From Rattus norvegicus (taxonomy: Eukaryota > Chordata > Mammalia > Rodentia > Muridae), in the NCBI RefSeq assembly GCF_036323735.1, contig NC_086037.1:58358002-58422001 (forward strand): DNA of 64,000 nucleotides. Direction: 5' to 3'. Positions 45,411 through 56,172 of this stretch are shown here, piece by piece; the stretch's first letter is position 1; each line of letters begins with the position of its first letter. Made by a program: the position numbers and the translations under genes. Below the pieces are notes generated by a model that made no database searches, was not told the DNA's origin, and worked only from the letters and a program-made list of their open reading frames with translations.

Positions 45411-45699
45411 AAAATTTTATGAACTTCTCACACCCTATTTTTAAATGTGACAATTTCTTTTCTGGTTTACCTAGAAAGGACATTATCTTTCCCTTAACCC
45501 TGGTTAGCTGTTTCTGGTTTTTGTTTTTTTGTTTTATTTTGTATATGGGTGCTCGTTCATTAGCCATGCCGGCTTGTCTGTAGACAAGCCTCCCGTGTGC
45601 ACCACGACCCTGTGAGTGTGCCTTACAAAAAAGTGCGCCTTGATAAACCCCGGCTCACACTGTTTCCATAAAAATGTAAAGTATATTTATAATTTCATA
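45411..45699. other. Unique sequence, nothing recognised
   Basis: Short unique stretch. Confidence 0.45.
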
Positions 45700-45840
45700 T
45701 GCCACGTTCCAGCTCTGCAGCTAAGTGAGAGAGCAACATGCCTGGGGTTGCACAGCTGGCAAATTGCTGAGCTGGGATTCCATTGCTGACAGCTGGTATT
45801 CATCAGCGCTCACGGTCCTCCCTACCCTGCGCACTAGGCC
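45700..45840 (+). mobile_element. MIR-like SINE remnant, plus strand
   Basis: 'gcctggggttgcacagctgg' followed by 'caaattgctgagctgggatt' matches the MIR core (…gtcacacagctagtaagtgg cagagctgggatt…). MIR is an ancient tRNA-derived SINE shared by all mammals. The 62-codon frame over it is not a gene. Confidence 0.6.
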
Positions 45841-46009
45841 TTCCAACCTCGTCTCTGCACCTCTGATGTCTTGTTCAGCTGCGAGGAGGGGAAGGGAGAG
45901 AAAGGCAGATTGAGCTGGACTTTCTCCAACATCCGCTGTGCATTGATCGTGTATGGCTCAAGCTCTTAAATCACTGATTGGTCAAAGAAACCCAGAGGGT
46001 TTTCTTTCC

Positions 46010-46115
46010 TCTCATTTGAAAGTAAGGAAACTGAGGCTGAGAGAGGTTCGGGATGGTCACAGTAAGAAAAGCAACGCTGAGCGCCAAAGCTCCTGATCTT
46101 CCGACTCTGCGCAGA
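46010..46115 (+). mobile_element. MIR-like SINE remnant, plus strand
   Basis: 'agtaaggaaactgaggctga', 'gagaggttcgggatggtcac' and 'aaagctcctgatcttccgac' follow the MIR core. It is a second ancient copy, about 300 bp from the first. Confidence 0.6.
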
Positions 46116-47496
46116 AGATTTCATAAAATCAAAAGGCAGCATGTGAGGAAGGGGAGATAGACTTCAAGCTGATTCCATTTCATTTATTTCACGTTTTTGT
46201 CTACTGCTTATTTTTAAACTCAGTTGTAAACGGCTGAAGAAAGCACTTGGCACTCGCGCCACCGAGCACTCCTTGCTGATGGCTGACCTCATGCAGACCC
46301 TGGGTAATGAAGGGCACTTGGCAAGTCGGGATTCTCCAGGAAGAGGAAGAAAGTGGTGCAAACACTGAGGCACAGAGTCCAGCCAGGATCTACGGCTCAC
46401 GGGAAGGTATGGTTCGTCCCTAGGGGGCCACCCCGGTTTGTATCAGTGTGAGATTAAAGCACTACTCGCAACTCTCAAAATTGTTCAACACTGTTTGGTC
46501 TCTTCCGTGAATTAGCAATACATTTCCTCAGTCTGCTCAGATAGCACTCTGACCAAAAGCACCACGCGGGGAGCAAATGGTTTATTTGTCTTATTCTTCC
46601 ACGTCATAGCTCATGCTAGATACCAGCTCCAGCTGCAGAGATGGGGAATGGGGAGGGGGGATCGGCGCAAACGAAGACACTGACCACCCGTTGACTTTCA
46701 AAGGCAGTGGCTCCTAACCGTTCCAGTCATCTTTATTCATAATCCTGCTAGCCTGAGCAGTGACATCATTGGTTATTTTATTAAAAGAAATCATAACATC
46801 AGCATGATAAAAGTCCCATCATTACAAAAGGCCCCCAATAGTTTCCCTTCCTCCTTCCCTGCTCCCGCTGATTCAATGACCCCCTAACCTTATTTTGCAC
46901 TACAAAGCACAGTTTCAGCAAGCCCAAAATAAATGTCTAGCCAGGCCTGTCCGGTAGACACGAGCACATACCCAGCTGGTAGCAAATGCACTTACACAGT
47001 TATGCAAGGTGAAAGATTAAACGTGTGGGTGTAAGTCTGGTCCTCAAATAGCAGCCCCTCCCCCGTCATAAGACATTTTTAATTGCAGACAGAGATGTGC
47101 TCACTGTACCCAGCAACCTTTCTTGACATGCACCTACCCATTCCTAATGCCATCTTTCTAAGAACCAGTTTTTAAGACTCTGTTGATCAGATGCACCTTC
47201 CCCATTTCAAGTCTCTGTTGTTCAGATGCGTCTTCCTCAGAACAGTTATGCAAGCAAGAACCCCTACTCTCCACAACTGCCACAGACTTACTCAGTGTGA
47301 CTGTAGTTGCTTCTCTAGAGACATGATTACATGTCCCAAAACACCCAGGATTAAGGGTCACATCTGGAGGTTCGATAAAGACAAAGGGAGGAGAGGAGCC
47401 TTTTACCCCTCCAAAGAGTGTTGAGAAAAACATAGACTCATCCAAGGACGTTCAGCCTGGATGATCTCAGCCTTGCCCATGACTGACAAAGTGAAA
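46116..47496. other. Unique sequence, nothing recognised
   Basis: About 1.4 kb free of young repeats, moderately GC-rich around 46200-46700 but with too few CpGs to call an island. No coding region is recognised. Confidence 0.45.
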
Positions 47497-48025
47497 CTAA
47501 TTATTGCTATGAGTAGAGACAGCATCACAAGGTAAGAAGAGCTTGTAGCACAGGTGATCTAGGTCATAAGCAGAGAGTCACCAAATTCACCACAGGTCCT
47601 TGCTAAGGGGCTCTTGACACAATAGAGTTCAAGGAGTTTCCATGAACCTGGCCACAGTGGAGCCCCAATAATGAAGCACACAGATACTATTCCCTGCAGA
47701 TGCTTCATGGCCACCATCGAGTTCATGCTTGAAAAGATATCAGGGCAGGAACTCAAGCAAGAACTTGGCAAAGAAACCACGGAGGAGAGATGCTTACTGG
47801 CTCTCTCACCTAGGCTTAGCTAGGATACAGCCCAGGACTACCTGACCAGGGACTGGTGCTGCTCCTCACAATGGACTGGCCCCTTCTGCAATAGTTAACA
47901 ATGGTGCACTCCCTCATAGACATGTCTACATTTCCAACCTATCAGAGACAATTCCTCCCTTGAGACTCTTGCTCAGGTGAATCTTGGCTCTGTCCAGTTG
48001 ACAGTTAATGCTAACTTGGACACCC
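47497..48025 (-). mobile_element. MaLR/ERVL-like LTR, degraded, minus strand
   Basis: 'tatcagggcaggaactcaag' with 'gaggagagatgcttactggc' and 'ctctgtccagttgacagtta' with 'atgctaac' preserve the order of the LTR family at 11.4 and 35.7 kb. The left limit is uncertain. Confidence 0.6.
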
Positions 48026-48129
48026 TCTGAATAGACAAATTCAAATATTTCCTAACAGTTTCCCTTTGGGGATGTTTTTCAGAAGGGAACTTGGGTACAG
48101 TTCATTATGAGGATGCAAAGGGATGTTTC

Positions 48130-48625
48130 ATAACTTTTATTTATTTATTCTTATTGAGGTAAAATGTCAGTAACATGGGTTGAACATTTTAGTCATTCTA
48201 GGGAGTGTTTCAGTGTTGCTGGTTCATGTTACAACACTGGGCCCATCCATCTCCAGAGCTCTATTCTCTAGTCTGTTAAACAGTGATTCCTCTTCCCCCC
48301 CCCACCCCCTTATCGTCTGGCAAGCATCTCTCTTTTTCCTGTTTCTCTGGGTGTTACTGTTCTAGGAATTTCATATAAGTAGTCTTACAAGGTTTGTCCT
48401 TTTGTGTTTGGCCTATTGAAGGACTACAATGTCTTCAAAGCTCGTTTATATTACATCATGGGTTAGAAATTTACTCTCTTTTAAGATGGTCTAATATTCC
48501 ATTGTGTGTACAAACCACGTTTATTTTTTAACTCATCACCCATCCATGGCTGTTTGGGTTGTTTCCCCTTTTTCATTGCTGTGAGTGATGATGTTCTAAA
48601 TATCGGTATTCAAGTGTCTGTGCAA
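48130..48625 (-). mobile_element. Ancient L1 (L1M-type) fragment, minus strand
   Basis: 'ggtctaatattccattgtgt' with 'gtacaaaccacgttta' and 'cccatccatggctgtttggg' with 'ttgtttcc' is the reverse complement of the end of L1 ORF2. 'ttattgaggtaaaatgtcag' is typical of the adjoining 3' UTR. A C-rich patch lies near 48295. Confidence 0.72.
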
Positions 48626-48809
48626 ACACCATATAGAAAGGATCTTGGGCAACCCTGGCTTCCATGCCTGTCATTCAAATCTGTGAAGGGAAGACAAGAG
48701 AGTTCTGAAAATCTGCATAGCCACTGCTTATGAAGAAAGGTCCTCATGGGACTATCTTTGGCCAGCATTACCCACGATTTCTCCACTGTGGTCCTGGCAG
48801 AAGGAAGAC

Positions 48810-48815
48810 ATTAAG
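48810..48815. repeat. Target-site duplication of solo LTR, left copy
   Basis: attaag, identical to 49224-49229. Six bp is the length used by class II (ERVK) integrases. Confidence 0.85.
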
Positions 48816-49223
48816 TGTTGGGCCCTACCTTGGTGTTTCCCTTCCCCCTCACTGAGCCTGTTAGTCTGCTATAGCAAGAAATTGTTTACACCCTTGGCAG
48901 CTGCTTTTAGCCCCTGATTTGGGGCTGGGATTTTCCATGGCACCCTTCCTCCCCACCGAGCCTTCTAGCTTGTTGTTGTTTAAAAGGTTGTTTATGCCCC
49001 TGATTGAGCCTGGAACTTTCCACCACACAGACTTTTCCTATTTTCCTGGTTAAGGATTTTCACCTACCTTGTTGTTTTCCATGGCTTTTGCCTCTGGTAT
49101 ATAAGGAGATCTCAGTAAAGCCTTGGTGGCACTCGCTGAAGACGGGTGACCCATGTACGTGGTTTCGTTCAATCCCACAGACCTACGCCCGATATTCACA
49201 CACTGGCAGCGCAGGCGCCAACA
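48816..49223 (+). mobile_element. Solo LTR, ERVK-like
   Basis: The 408-bp element begins TGTTGG and ends CCAACA, a perfect 6-bp inverted terminal pair with TG...CA ends. It is flanked by identical 6-bp duplications attaag. A TATA box (TATATAAG, 49098-49105) lies upstream of an AGTAAA polyadenylation-type signal (49114-49119), fixing the plus orientation and a U3-R-U5 layout. No gag, pol or env sequence is attached, so the internal part was removed by LTR recombination. The 74-codon frame over it is not a gene. The family name is not assigned. Confidence 0.87.
49098..49105 (+). promoter_or_regulatory. TATA box of the solo LTR
   Basis: TATATAAG in the expected U3 position, about 125 bp from the LTR end. 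Whether it is still active cannot be judged. Confidence 0.6.
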
Positions 49224-49229
49224 ATTAAG

Positions 49230-50052
49230 GGAGTCTCATGAAACTTTCCATCTAAGGTTATGGTGACTCAGTATCAGGAGCCAAATAAAATTACCTATAA
49301 ATGCATTGTGGAGTCTCCAAATACCCAATGAGAAGAGGAGAGCCTTTTTTCTGCTGGCATCAATTGGAAACAGTGCCAGAGTGACCACACTAAGAAACTG
49401 AGGTTGTCTAGAATATGAAGCTGATGTCGTTAAAAAAAAAAAAACAAAACAACTAGAACTGAGTGACCTCCAAGAAGGAGCACCCCTTCAATTACATGTG
49501 CACTCTTTGGTAAACTACTCAAAGGACTCAGGATAATTAGTCACAACTCCAACCAAAATCTATAAATCTATAAGAGGTAGTGCAATCACTATGTGTGTGC
49601 TATGTCTAAAGAATTCTAAAGACCCTACTGCATAAGAGGAGACCTCTGCTGGAGACCATCTCTGAGTGCCTTAAATGTAGTCAGTTCAGGATTTGCTTAT
49701 AACTCACTCTCCCATGGGAGGCTCTGCTGCACCTGGTCAAAAACTCCCGGCACAAAACAGGGCTCTCTTACCAGTAGAGTGCTCTTATTAGATAATGGAG
49801 TCGGAGCCTGTGAAAGAGAAGGCTGTCAGGATTCCTTATGCTTTCTTTGTAGGAACTTACTTCTATGAGCTACATATCATGGTCTGCTTTGTAATCCTGA
49901 GAGAATGAATGGGACTCACCTGAAGAAAGTCTCATAAAAAGGAGTAAACAGAGACACACAGAGAGATACATAGACACACAAGTGGGGAAGACAGACATAC
50001 ACAAGCACACCACTCTTTAATTAGGGACATCTGCTCTTAATGTTTACAAACA

Positions 50053-50055
<3 letters not shown>
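49230..50055. other. Unique sequence, nothing recognised
   Basis: Apart from an A12 run near 49432 nothing is recognised. Confidence 0.45.

Positions 50056-50104
<49 letters not shown>
50056..50104. repeat. (TG)n microsatellite
   Basis: About 24 uninterrupted TG units. Confidence 0.95.
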
Positions 50105-50105
<1 letters not shown>

Positions 50106-50441
50106 ATGCGCACCCAATGTGCCCAAATATGATTACCAAAATAATGTGGTATATATTAATTTTTAACCACTTTTTTATCTATAACAACATATTTGTTATC
50201 AAAATCTATTTCTGAGGGGTTCAAAAAAATAAATCCAAGTCTTTTTTTCCTGGTTTCTGTTTAAATTTTAACAAATATATAAGCAAACCCAAGTCTCTTC
50301 CAGTGGTAGCTTAGTAGACATGATCCAATCTTCTCTTCCAGAAAAAAAGTGTTATTAAATACTCAGTGGTAGAAATTCAGGTTTAAGTCTCCTTTTCCTC
50401 ACCTTAATAAGGTATAGGTCACAGGATGAGACTGCAGCTCT

Positions 50442-50445
50442 TACA

Positions 50446-50485
<40 letters not shown>

Positions 50486-50575
50486 TGTGTGTGTATATAT
50501 GTGTATATGTACATGTATATGTATATGCATATGTGTATGCATATGTATACATATATGTATATATGGTGTATCGAA
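50442..50575. repeat. (CA)n(GT)n palindrome followed by TA/TG words
   Basis: A CA run (50442-50482) joins head-on to a GT run (50483-50494). The junction acacgtgtgt is self-complementary, giving 12-bp arms with no loop. Further tatatg/catatg words continue to about 50575. Confidence 0.93.
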
Positions 50576-52319
50576 TATATATCTTACTTATATATAGGGT
50601 GATGTTTTGACTTGCATATTAAAAATGAATATCAAGCTCATTAGAATATACACCCCCTCCCAATATTCCCAAAATCTCATTTCAGTGTGTTTCAGTGTGT
50701 TTCAAACACAGACTACCACGTAGCAATCCCTTGGTTGTTCCCAAGAAAGCTGAACTCCTATTCCTGCACTGCAGTACGGGTCTGCATCCTAGGCTCAGGA
50801 GGAGGGACCAAGGGTCTAGGAACCATTAGACTATCCTGCCCACTTTCTCCACCAGCTCTGTGCCTGTGTACTACGAGAAAGGGAAGCAAAAACAGGAAAC
50901 ACACAGACATCTTGGGCAAAATCAATGTGTTGTCACCTGCCCTCTTCCTGTAGGATTTCCCTAGAAATGGCTGTCAATACAGACTTTTCCTCCCATCTCA
51001 CCACATTTCAGTGGTTTGAAGACAGGGGTTTCACATCTTAATGGCTATGAAATCAGGACGTGTCTTAGGAAGGATCACTGTACTCCTGACAGGAGCCAGT
51101 GACATCACAAAACAAACTTATGACCGTGGTAATGCTTCGCAGGAGAGTGAGCAGAGAAGAAAGGCTTTGACTAAGGCAGATTTGTTCTTTAGCTTTGTGC
51201 TGCGTCAGATGCATGCTAGGCATGTGTTAGAGCAGACGTATGGATGTTTCCCACGGAAGAGAATTACTTAAGGTAAGAATGGGAGTCAGTGAAAGAGCAG
51301 TGGAGACTGCAAGAGAAAGGGGGAAAGTAAACAGTAGGAACTAGAGGAGTAAACAGAAGCTTAAAAGTCATTAAAGCTGTTGAAAATGATAATCCAAGAT
51401 GATACGAGATATTGCCTGGCAGGAGAGAGATGGTTGTCATGCAACTGATTTTCCTAGAGTGAGGCTTAGCCATTGCTTTCCAGACATGCTAACCCTGTGT
51501 TTTCCCCGGCTGTGAGAAACTCAGCTACATATTTTGTGCTAGCAGGGAAACAGCAGTCATCCTCCTATGCACAGAGAGTGGAGGATGGGGGGAGGGAGAG
51601 GAATATTAAGGGAGGTATAGAGAGAGTGAATGAGAGTAAATAAAGCAGGGATGAGAGGGAAAGTACATGGTTTAGGTAAGAGAAATAACGGAGAAAACAT
51701 GATAGAATAGGTAAGCAATCTGAAATTAAAACATGACTATTAAATACTTGTACAGCAGTGGGAATGTTTAAGAAGTCACGGTGAAATGAGAGTGAAGTCA
51801 AAAATACATTATCAGTCAAAATCTCTTCCTTGCTTATAGTACCAAAGATTATCCTTCTCCTCTCTGAACATAAGTCCTAAGAAGGCTCGGTCAACCAGAA
51901 TTTGGCATGGAATCTCAGAAGACTTTATAGATGTAGCCATTGCTGAAGAGAAGATGGATCTTATATTGAGTTGTCATTTGTCAGCGTCCAAAGAAAGTGT
52001 CTCCGAGGTGGCATGACTATTTCAATTAGTCACTACCCTTATCCATCATCTATTTCCCTATCAACCCCCTTAGACTTGGCATCGTAATTGGCAACCACAA
52101 CAAGCTTCCTTATAAATAAAGACTTACCTAACTGAGTCCATGCCAAAGTGCATCTCTCTAGAGTGCTCTCTGCTACTTAATCCAAGTACATGACAATCAC
52201 CTCAGATAGTAGAATAGACATCTGCATTTATCAAATGATTTCTTTGGTATTGATGGGACTCAGGTGCCGGTATTAGTAAAGGCCTTAGGTGATGGCTATC
52301 TATGGCCTAACTGTGCTTC
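50576..52319. other. Unique sequence, nothing recognised
   Basis: About 1.7 kb without a recognised repeat or coding region. 51565-51665 is purine-rich on the plus strand but not repetitive. Confidence 0.45.
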
Positions 52320-52620
52320 CTTCTAAATGTATGTCTTTAAGGCCTGAAGCCACACCACATCCGACCCTGTGATATCTGGAAGCTTTGGGAGCTGAATAAG
52401 TCATAAGGGAAAAGTCATCAGAAGAAGCTTTATTAGCCATAAGAGAGACTCCCTCTCTGGCTTCTGGGGATACAATAACAATGTGACCATCTGCAAACTT
52501 GCAGAAGAAACATCAGACGTTGGGCTGCTAGGTGACTTGACCATAGCCTTTCCTATTGTTTGAATTGCTCTGTCTGCTGTGGTTTTGTTGCAGTGCCCTT
52601 AGCTAAGAGAGTAACTTCAA
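52320..52620 (+). mobile_element. MLT1/MST-like MaLR LTR remnant, plus strand
   Basis: 'gaccatctgcaaacttgcag' with 'aagaaacatcagacgttggg' and 'gttttgttgcagtgccctta' with 'gctaagagagtaac' follows the last third of an ancient MaLR LTR. The left part is weak. Confidence 0.45.
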
Positions 52621-52699
52621 TGTACAACTGTGGCTGAGAAATCTGTGACCTGTGAGAGAGCCAAAAGGCATCATGGGAGAGATCAAGCATGCAAATGGC

Positions 52700-52835
52700 A
52701 TGACCCAAGACCATTATTCTCTAACCATCGATGTCCTCATCTGTACAGTAACTGTATCACTGAGCTCGCCTTGCTGGGTCATTGAGAGGGTTAAATGAGA
52801 TTAATTAAGTAGACACAGCATACTGCTCGGAAAAA
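52700..52835 (-). mobile_element. MIR-like SINE remnant, minus strand
   Basis: 'gatgtcctcatctgtacagt' and 'gagagggttaaatgagatta' are the reverse-complement MIR 3' half (cctcatctgtaaaatggg … ggattaaatgagat). Confidence 0.6.
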
Positions 52836-53118
52836 GTCTTTGACAAGATGCTTCAGAACTTTAAACTACAGGAACTTGTCCTTTGAAAGCGTTGGCTATC
52901 AGTTTGGAGATAAGCAACGTTTTCTTCTTAAACATTAATAGCGTAAATAATGTTAAAACTAAAACACCGAGAGGGGAACTGCTGTATAAACCAGAAATCC
53001 AATACTGGGTATAAATCCAAAGGAAATGAAATCGGTATTTCAGAGAGACATCTGCAGGCCCGCTTTGTCTGCAGTACTATTCATGATGGTCACAATATGG
53101 CGCCATCTACAAATGCAT

Positions 53119-53121
53119 CGA

Positions 53122-53176
<55 letters not shown>

Positions 53177-53278
53177 GAAGGAGGGAGGGAGGGAGGGAGG
53201 GAGGGAGGGAGGGAAGGAAGGAAGGAAGGAAGGAAGGAAGGAAGGAAGGAAGGAAGGAAGGAAGGAAGGAAGAAAGAA
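53119..53278. repeat. (GAAA)n(GGGA)n(GGAA)n polypurine microsatellite
   Basis: Three successive tetramer phases, about 160 bp, all purine on the plus strand. Frames over it on both strands are artefacts. Confidence 0.95.
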
Positions 53279-53679
53279 AATGTGTCACGTAGAGACAACA
53301 GAATGCTATTCAGCTACTAAGAGAACAATCCGCTCTTATTATAGATGACCAGTATAGAATGTGGAATAAGCCAAACACAGACATACTCCCACTCCATGAG
53401 CACATGAATTTGTGAAATTTAAGAGTTCTAAGAGTAGACTACTGGTAATAGAATAGTGATATTGGCAAGGATAAGGATAAAGGGAGTGGCAGTTAGGCCA
53501 ATGAGAAAGGAAAAATAAACTCTAGTATTTTCTACACAGTAGCCTGATTGTAGAAAACAATAGCAGATTGTATATTTCAAAACTACCAGAAGAAAAGATG
53601 TTGAATATTCTCATGTTCTCATTACAAGGAAATACTGAATATTTCAATTGTTGGATATGTAAATGTCATTGGTAATGCT

Positions 53680-53685
53680 AATATA

Positions 53686-53718
<33 letters not shown>

Positions 53719-53719
53719 C
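53680..53719. repeat. (TA)n microsatellite
   Basis: About 19 TA units with one G interruption. Confidence 0.95.
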
Positions 53720-53780
53720 TGCATTGAGACCTCACACTGTATCCCACAAGCATGCATGATCATTGTTTTAATCACAAAAA

Positions 53781-54440
53781 TATTTTATAAGGAAGTAGTT
53801 TGACCATCATCGAGACAGCAGATTCCTCAGTTCAAGTCTCCCTCAGAGATACCTACGTGCTGGTTCAGCACAAGTCTCTGAAGTGTCTATGATGCCTGGT
53901 AAATCCATTGGCTGTTTCTCTGTAATGTGCCCCAAAATAACCATCACCTTGTTCTTTAGATCCATGAGTTCCACAAACACCTCTTTTTCTGTGTAAAATT
54001 AAAGGAATATCAGTGAAAAGGGAAATGACTGCTTCTAGAGTCATCCTCCAAGCAAATGATATTGTTCTTCTAAGAAGTAGGAAACCATCTAATTCCTTGT
54101 TAGTTAAAATGTGGTCCAGGAGTACCTCAGACCAGCTGCAACAGAAAACAGCTTTCAGCAAAACTCCCCAGTGATGTTCTTCGGAGTAAGACCCTACCTA
54201 CTGTTGATGCTTGGCCATTTGCTTATATTGAAATGCTTAATTTTGGCCCCCAATGCCTGGTTGCCCCTAGGGCTGAGAGAGTCTGCATATACCCAAGTGA
54301 CATACCCAAGTGACAAACCCAAGTGACATTATGTAATCTTACCCCACCCCCAAGATATCCCTGATTGGTGAATAAGCTGCAGACAATAACAAGGCAGAAG
54401 AGAGATAGGTGGAATTCTTAGATTCCTGGGCTTGGGGTAT
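53781..54440. other. Unique sequence with a possible MER5-like scrap
   Basis: 54104-54178 ('taaaatgtggtccaggagta' with 'ccagctgcaacag') faintly resembles the MER5/hAT group, too short and diverged to call. Three imperfect copies of a 14-bp word (acccaagtgacata/aa) occur at about 54293-54334. Confidence 0.4.
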
Positions 54441-54443
54441 GAG

Positions 54444-54506
<63 letters not shown>

Positions 54507-54680
54507 GAGACTGGAGGGGGAGAGAGGAAGAGGAGAGGAGAGAAGAGGAGAGGAGAGGAGAGAAGAAGAGAGGAGAGGAGAGGAGAGGAGAGGAGAGGAG
54601 AGGAGAGGAGAGGAGAGGAGAGGAGAGGAGAGGAGAGGAGAGGAGAGGAGAGGAGAGGAAGAGGAGATGAGAGACAAAGA
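54441..54680. repeat. (GA)n followed by (GGAGA)n polypurine array
   Basis: About 30 GA units, an irregular purine link, then about 25 GGAGA units with a few AGA variants. Together about 240 bp are almost purely purine. Five overlapping spurious frames (95-129 codons) on both strands come from this tract. Confidence 0.95.
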
Positions 54681-55549
54681 AGACACCATGGATTAGATGA
54701 GTCATGCATATTGGCCAACTGAAGTTAAGAGCAGCCCTGAAGCAACATGCCAAATTATAATTCAGGATCATTGATGGAAAAACAGATCCTAATAGCATAG
54801 AGAGTAGACATATGCCCAGCTCTAGTGCTGATTAAGGCTTATTATAAGGATTAAGATTATCTGCTTTTTTATCTGGGAATTGAATGATCAAAAGCTGAGT
54901 AAAAACTCGATTGAGATTAAATAATTTTCAACAACAACCTACATTAGGGCTCCTTGGTGATGAGACTGAAGAAGATGGTATTTTTTTCTAGAAAGATAAC
55001 TGAATGTTTAAACTCTGGGGCCTGGACTATGGGGTCTCCACGGCTGGCAATTTCATTTGTTTTGAATTCAGTGAGATTCTTATGGCAAAGCCTGATGAGG
55101 CCTTTTGGCAGTGATCCTGAAAGCCCCATTCTCAGCCTTGTTTGTGCTTTGCTGAGGAAGTCTGGACGCTGGTTTCGGGGACTCTGTCCCTAAAGAAGGA
55201 TGTCCAGACAAAGAATAAATATATCCTGCCTCAAAGCTGGTGAAGCTTTCATTACTATTTCAATCAAAAACTCTATAGCCTGTCTATTCTGGTCTGTGGG
55301 TCTTTTCATCCTGCCCTGCAAAGATGAACTGATGTAGCCCAATGGAAAGTCATCAAAGCAGGCACCATGAGTGCTTGTCCCCCTGCCTCCTTCCCCCCAG
55401 GCTGCTTCTCTGCAGTACAGCCTTCTGTTCCAGATCACCATCAGGAGGGCAGACATACTAGGACAAAATCTTTAGTCCCCCAATCAAGAAAGTAGAAGGA
55501 GCAGAACTGTGGAGTTAGTGGCAGGGGCTTCCAATAATAAAATCCCAGG
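54681..55549. other. Unique sequence, nothing recognised
   Basis: No recognised repeat or gene. Confidence 0.45.
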
Positions 55550-55712
55550 CAAGGAAGATGGCTTACCAGGTAAAAGTACTTACTGCCGAGGCCTGACAAA
55601 CCAGGGTTTAATCCCCTGAACCCACAGTGGAAGGAGAAGAGTAGCTGTCCTCTAACATCCATGTACACACTTTGACACGTGCATGCATGCACGCACACAA
55701 ATAGTAGTAATC

Positions 55713-55754
<42 letters not shown>
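55550..55754 (+). mobile_element. tRNA-derived SINE (B2/B3 superfamily) with (AAT)n tail, plus strand
   Basis: 'gcaaggaagatggcttacca', 'cttactgccgaggcctgaca' and 'ggtttaatcccctgaaccca' give the tRNA-like head. 'gctgtcctctaacatccatg' is the body. The tail is (AAT)n from 55711 to 55754, about 13 units. Confidence 0.75.
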
Positions 55755-55990
55755 TCGATAAATGAAAGTTTAAATACAATAAAACATATATTCCAAGTAA
55801 TTGACTTAGAAACATGTCATTTCTTTGTGTATAGTGATGAGTGGCGCAGTTACCTGGAGTAATAGGCGTAAGAAACGTTGAGATCTAGAGAGTGATCGCT
55901 GTTCTCGGAAGGCAACAGGCTATGTCTGACTTCACGGTTCTTCATATGGCACTCCCAAATGTCACGTCATGTAGTTCATTGCTAACAAAG
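55755..55990. other. Unique spacer between opposed SINEs
   Basis: No recognised feature. It would be the loop if the two tails paired. Confidence 0.5.
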
Positions 55991-56028
<38 letters not shown>

Positions 56029-56172
56029 AAATGTCATTCATTTGTCTGTTTGGGGGTGGAGCTTGTAGGAGTCAGAAAAGAGTATCTCCAATCACGTGTG
56101 TCCTGGAGATTAACTCGGGTCATCAGGCACAAGTACAAATACCTTTATCTGCTGAGCCATCTTTCTGGTCCG
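55991..56172 (-). mobile_element. tRNA-derived SINE (B2/B3-type) with (AAT)n tail, minus strand
   Basis: 'tgtcctggagattaactcgg' with 'gtcatcaggcacaagt' and 'tctgctgagccatctttctg' is a reverse-complement B2/B3-type head and body. The tail reads (ATT)n at 55991-56027 on the plus strand. Confidence 0.72.

Larger units (their letters stand above)
52955..53780 (+). mobile_element. Ancient L1 (L1M-type) 3' end hosting a purine microsatellite
   Basis: 'ccaatactgggtataaatcc' with 'aaaggaaatgaaatcgg' and 'atctgcaggcccgctttgtc' lie before the microsatellite. 'agaatgctattcagctacta' and 'ggaataagccaaacacagac' lie after it. Both sides fit the end of ORF2 and the start of the 3' UTR of an L1M element in the correct order. 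The purine tract replaced or was inserted into the short stretch between them. The tail includes a TA run (53680-53719). Confidence 0.8.

Noticed and set aside
46200..46700. Possible CpG island or promoter
   Set aside because: CpG dinucleotides are present but too sparse, and no exon or TATA/Inr arrangement accompanies them.
48816..49229. Lysine-tRNA primer-binding site after the LTR
   Set aside because: The ggcgccaac word lies inside the LTR end and the 6-bp target duplication follows immediately, so there is no internal retroviral leader.
54104..54178. MER5-like hAT remnant
   Set aside because: Only about 75 bp with weak similarity by eye; not enough to list as a separate element.
54329..54798. 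Five overlapping frames of 95-129 codons
   Set aside because: All cross the GA/GGAGA array and have repeat-imposed composition.
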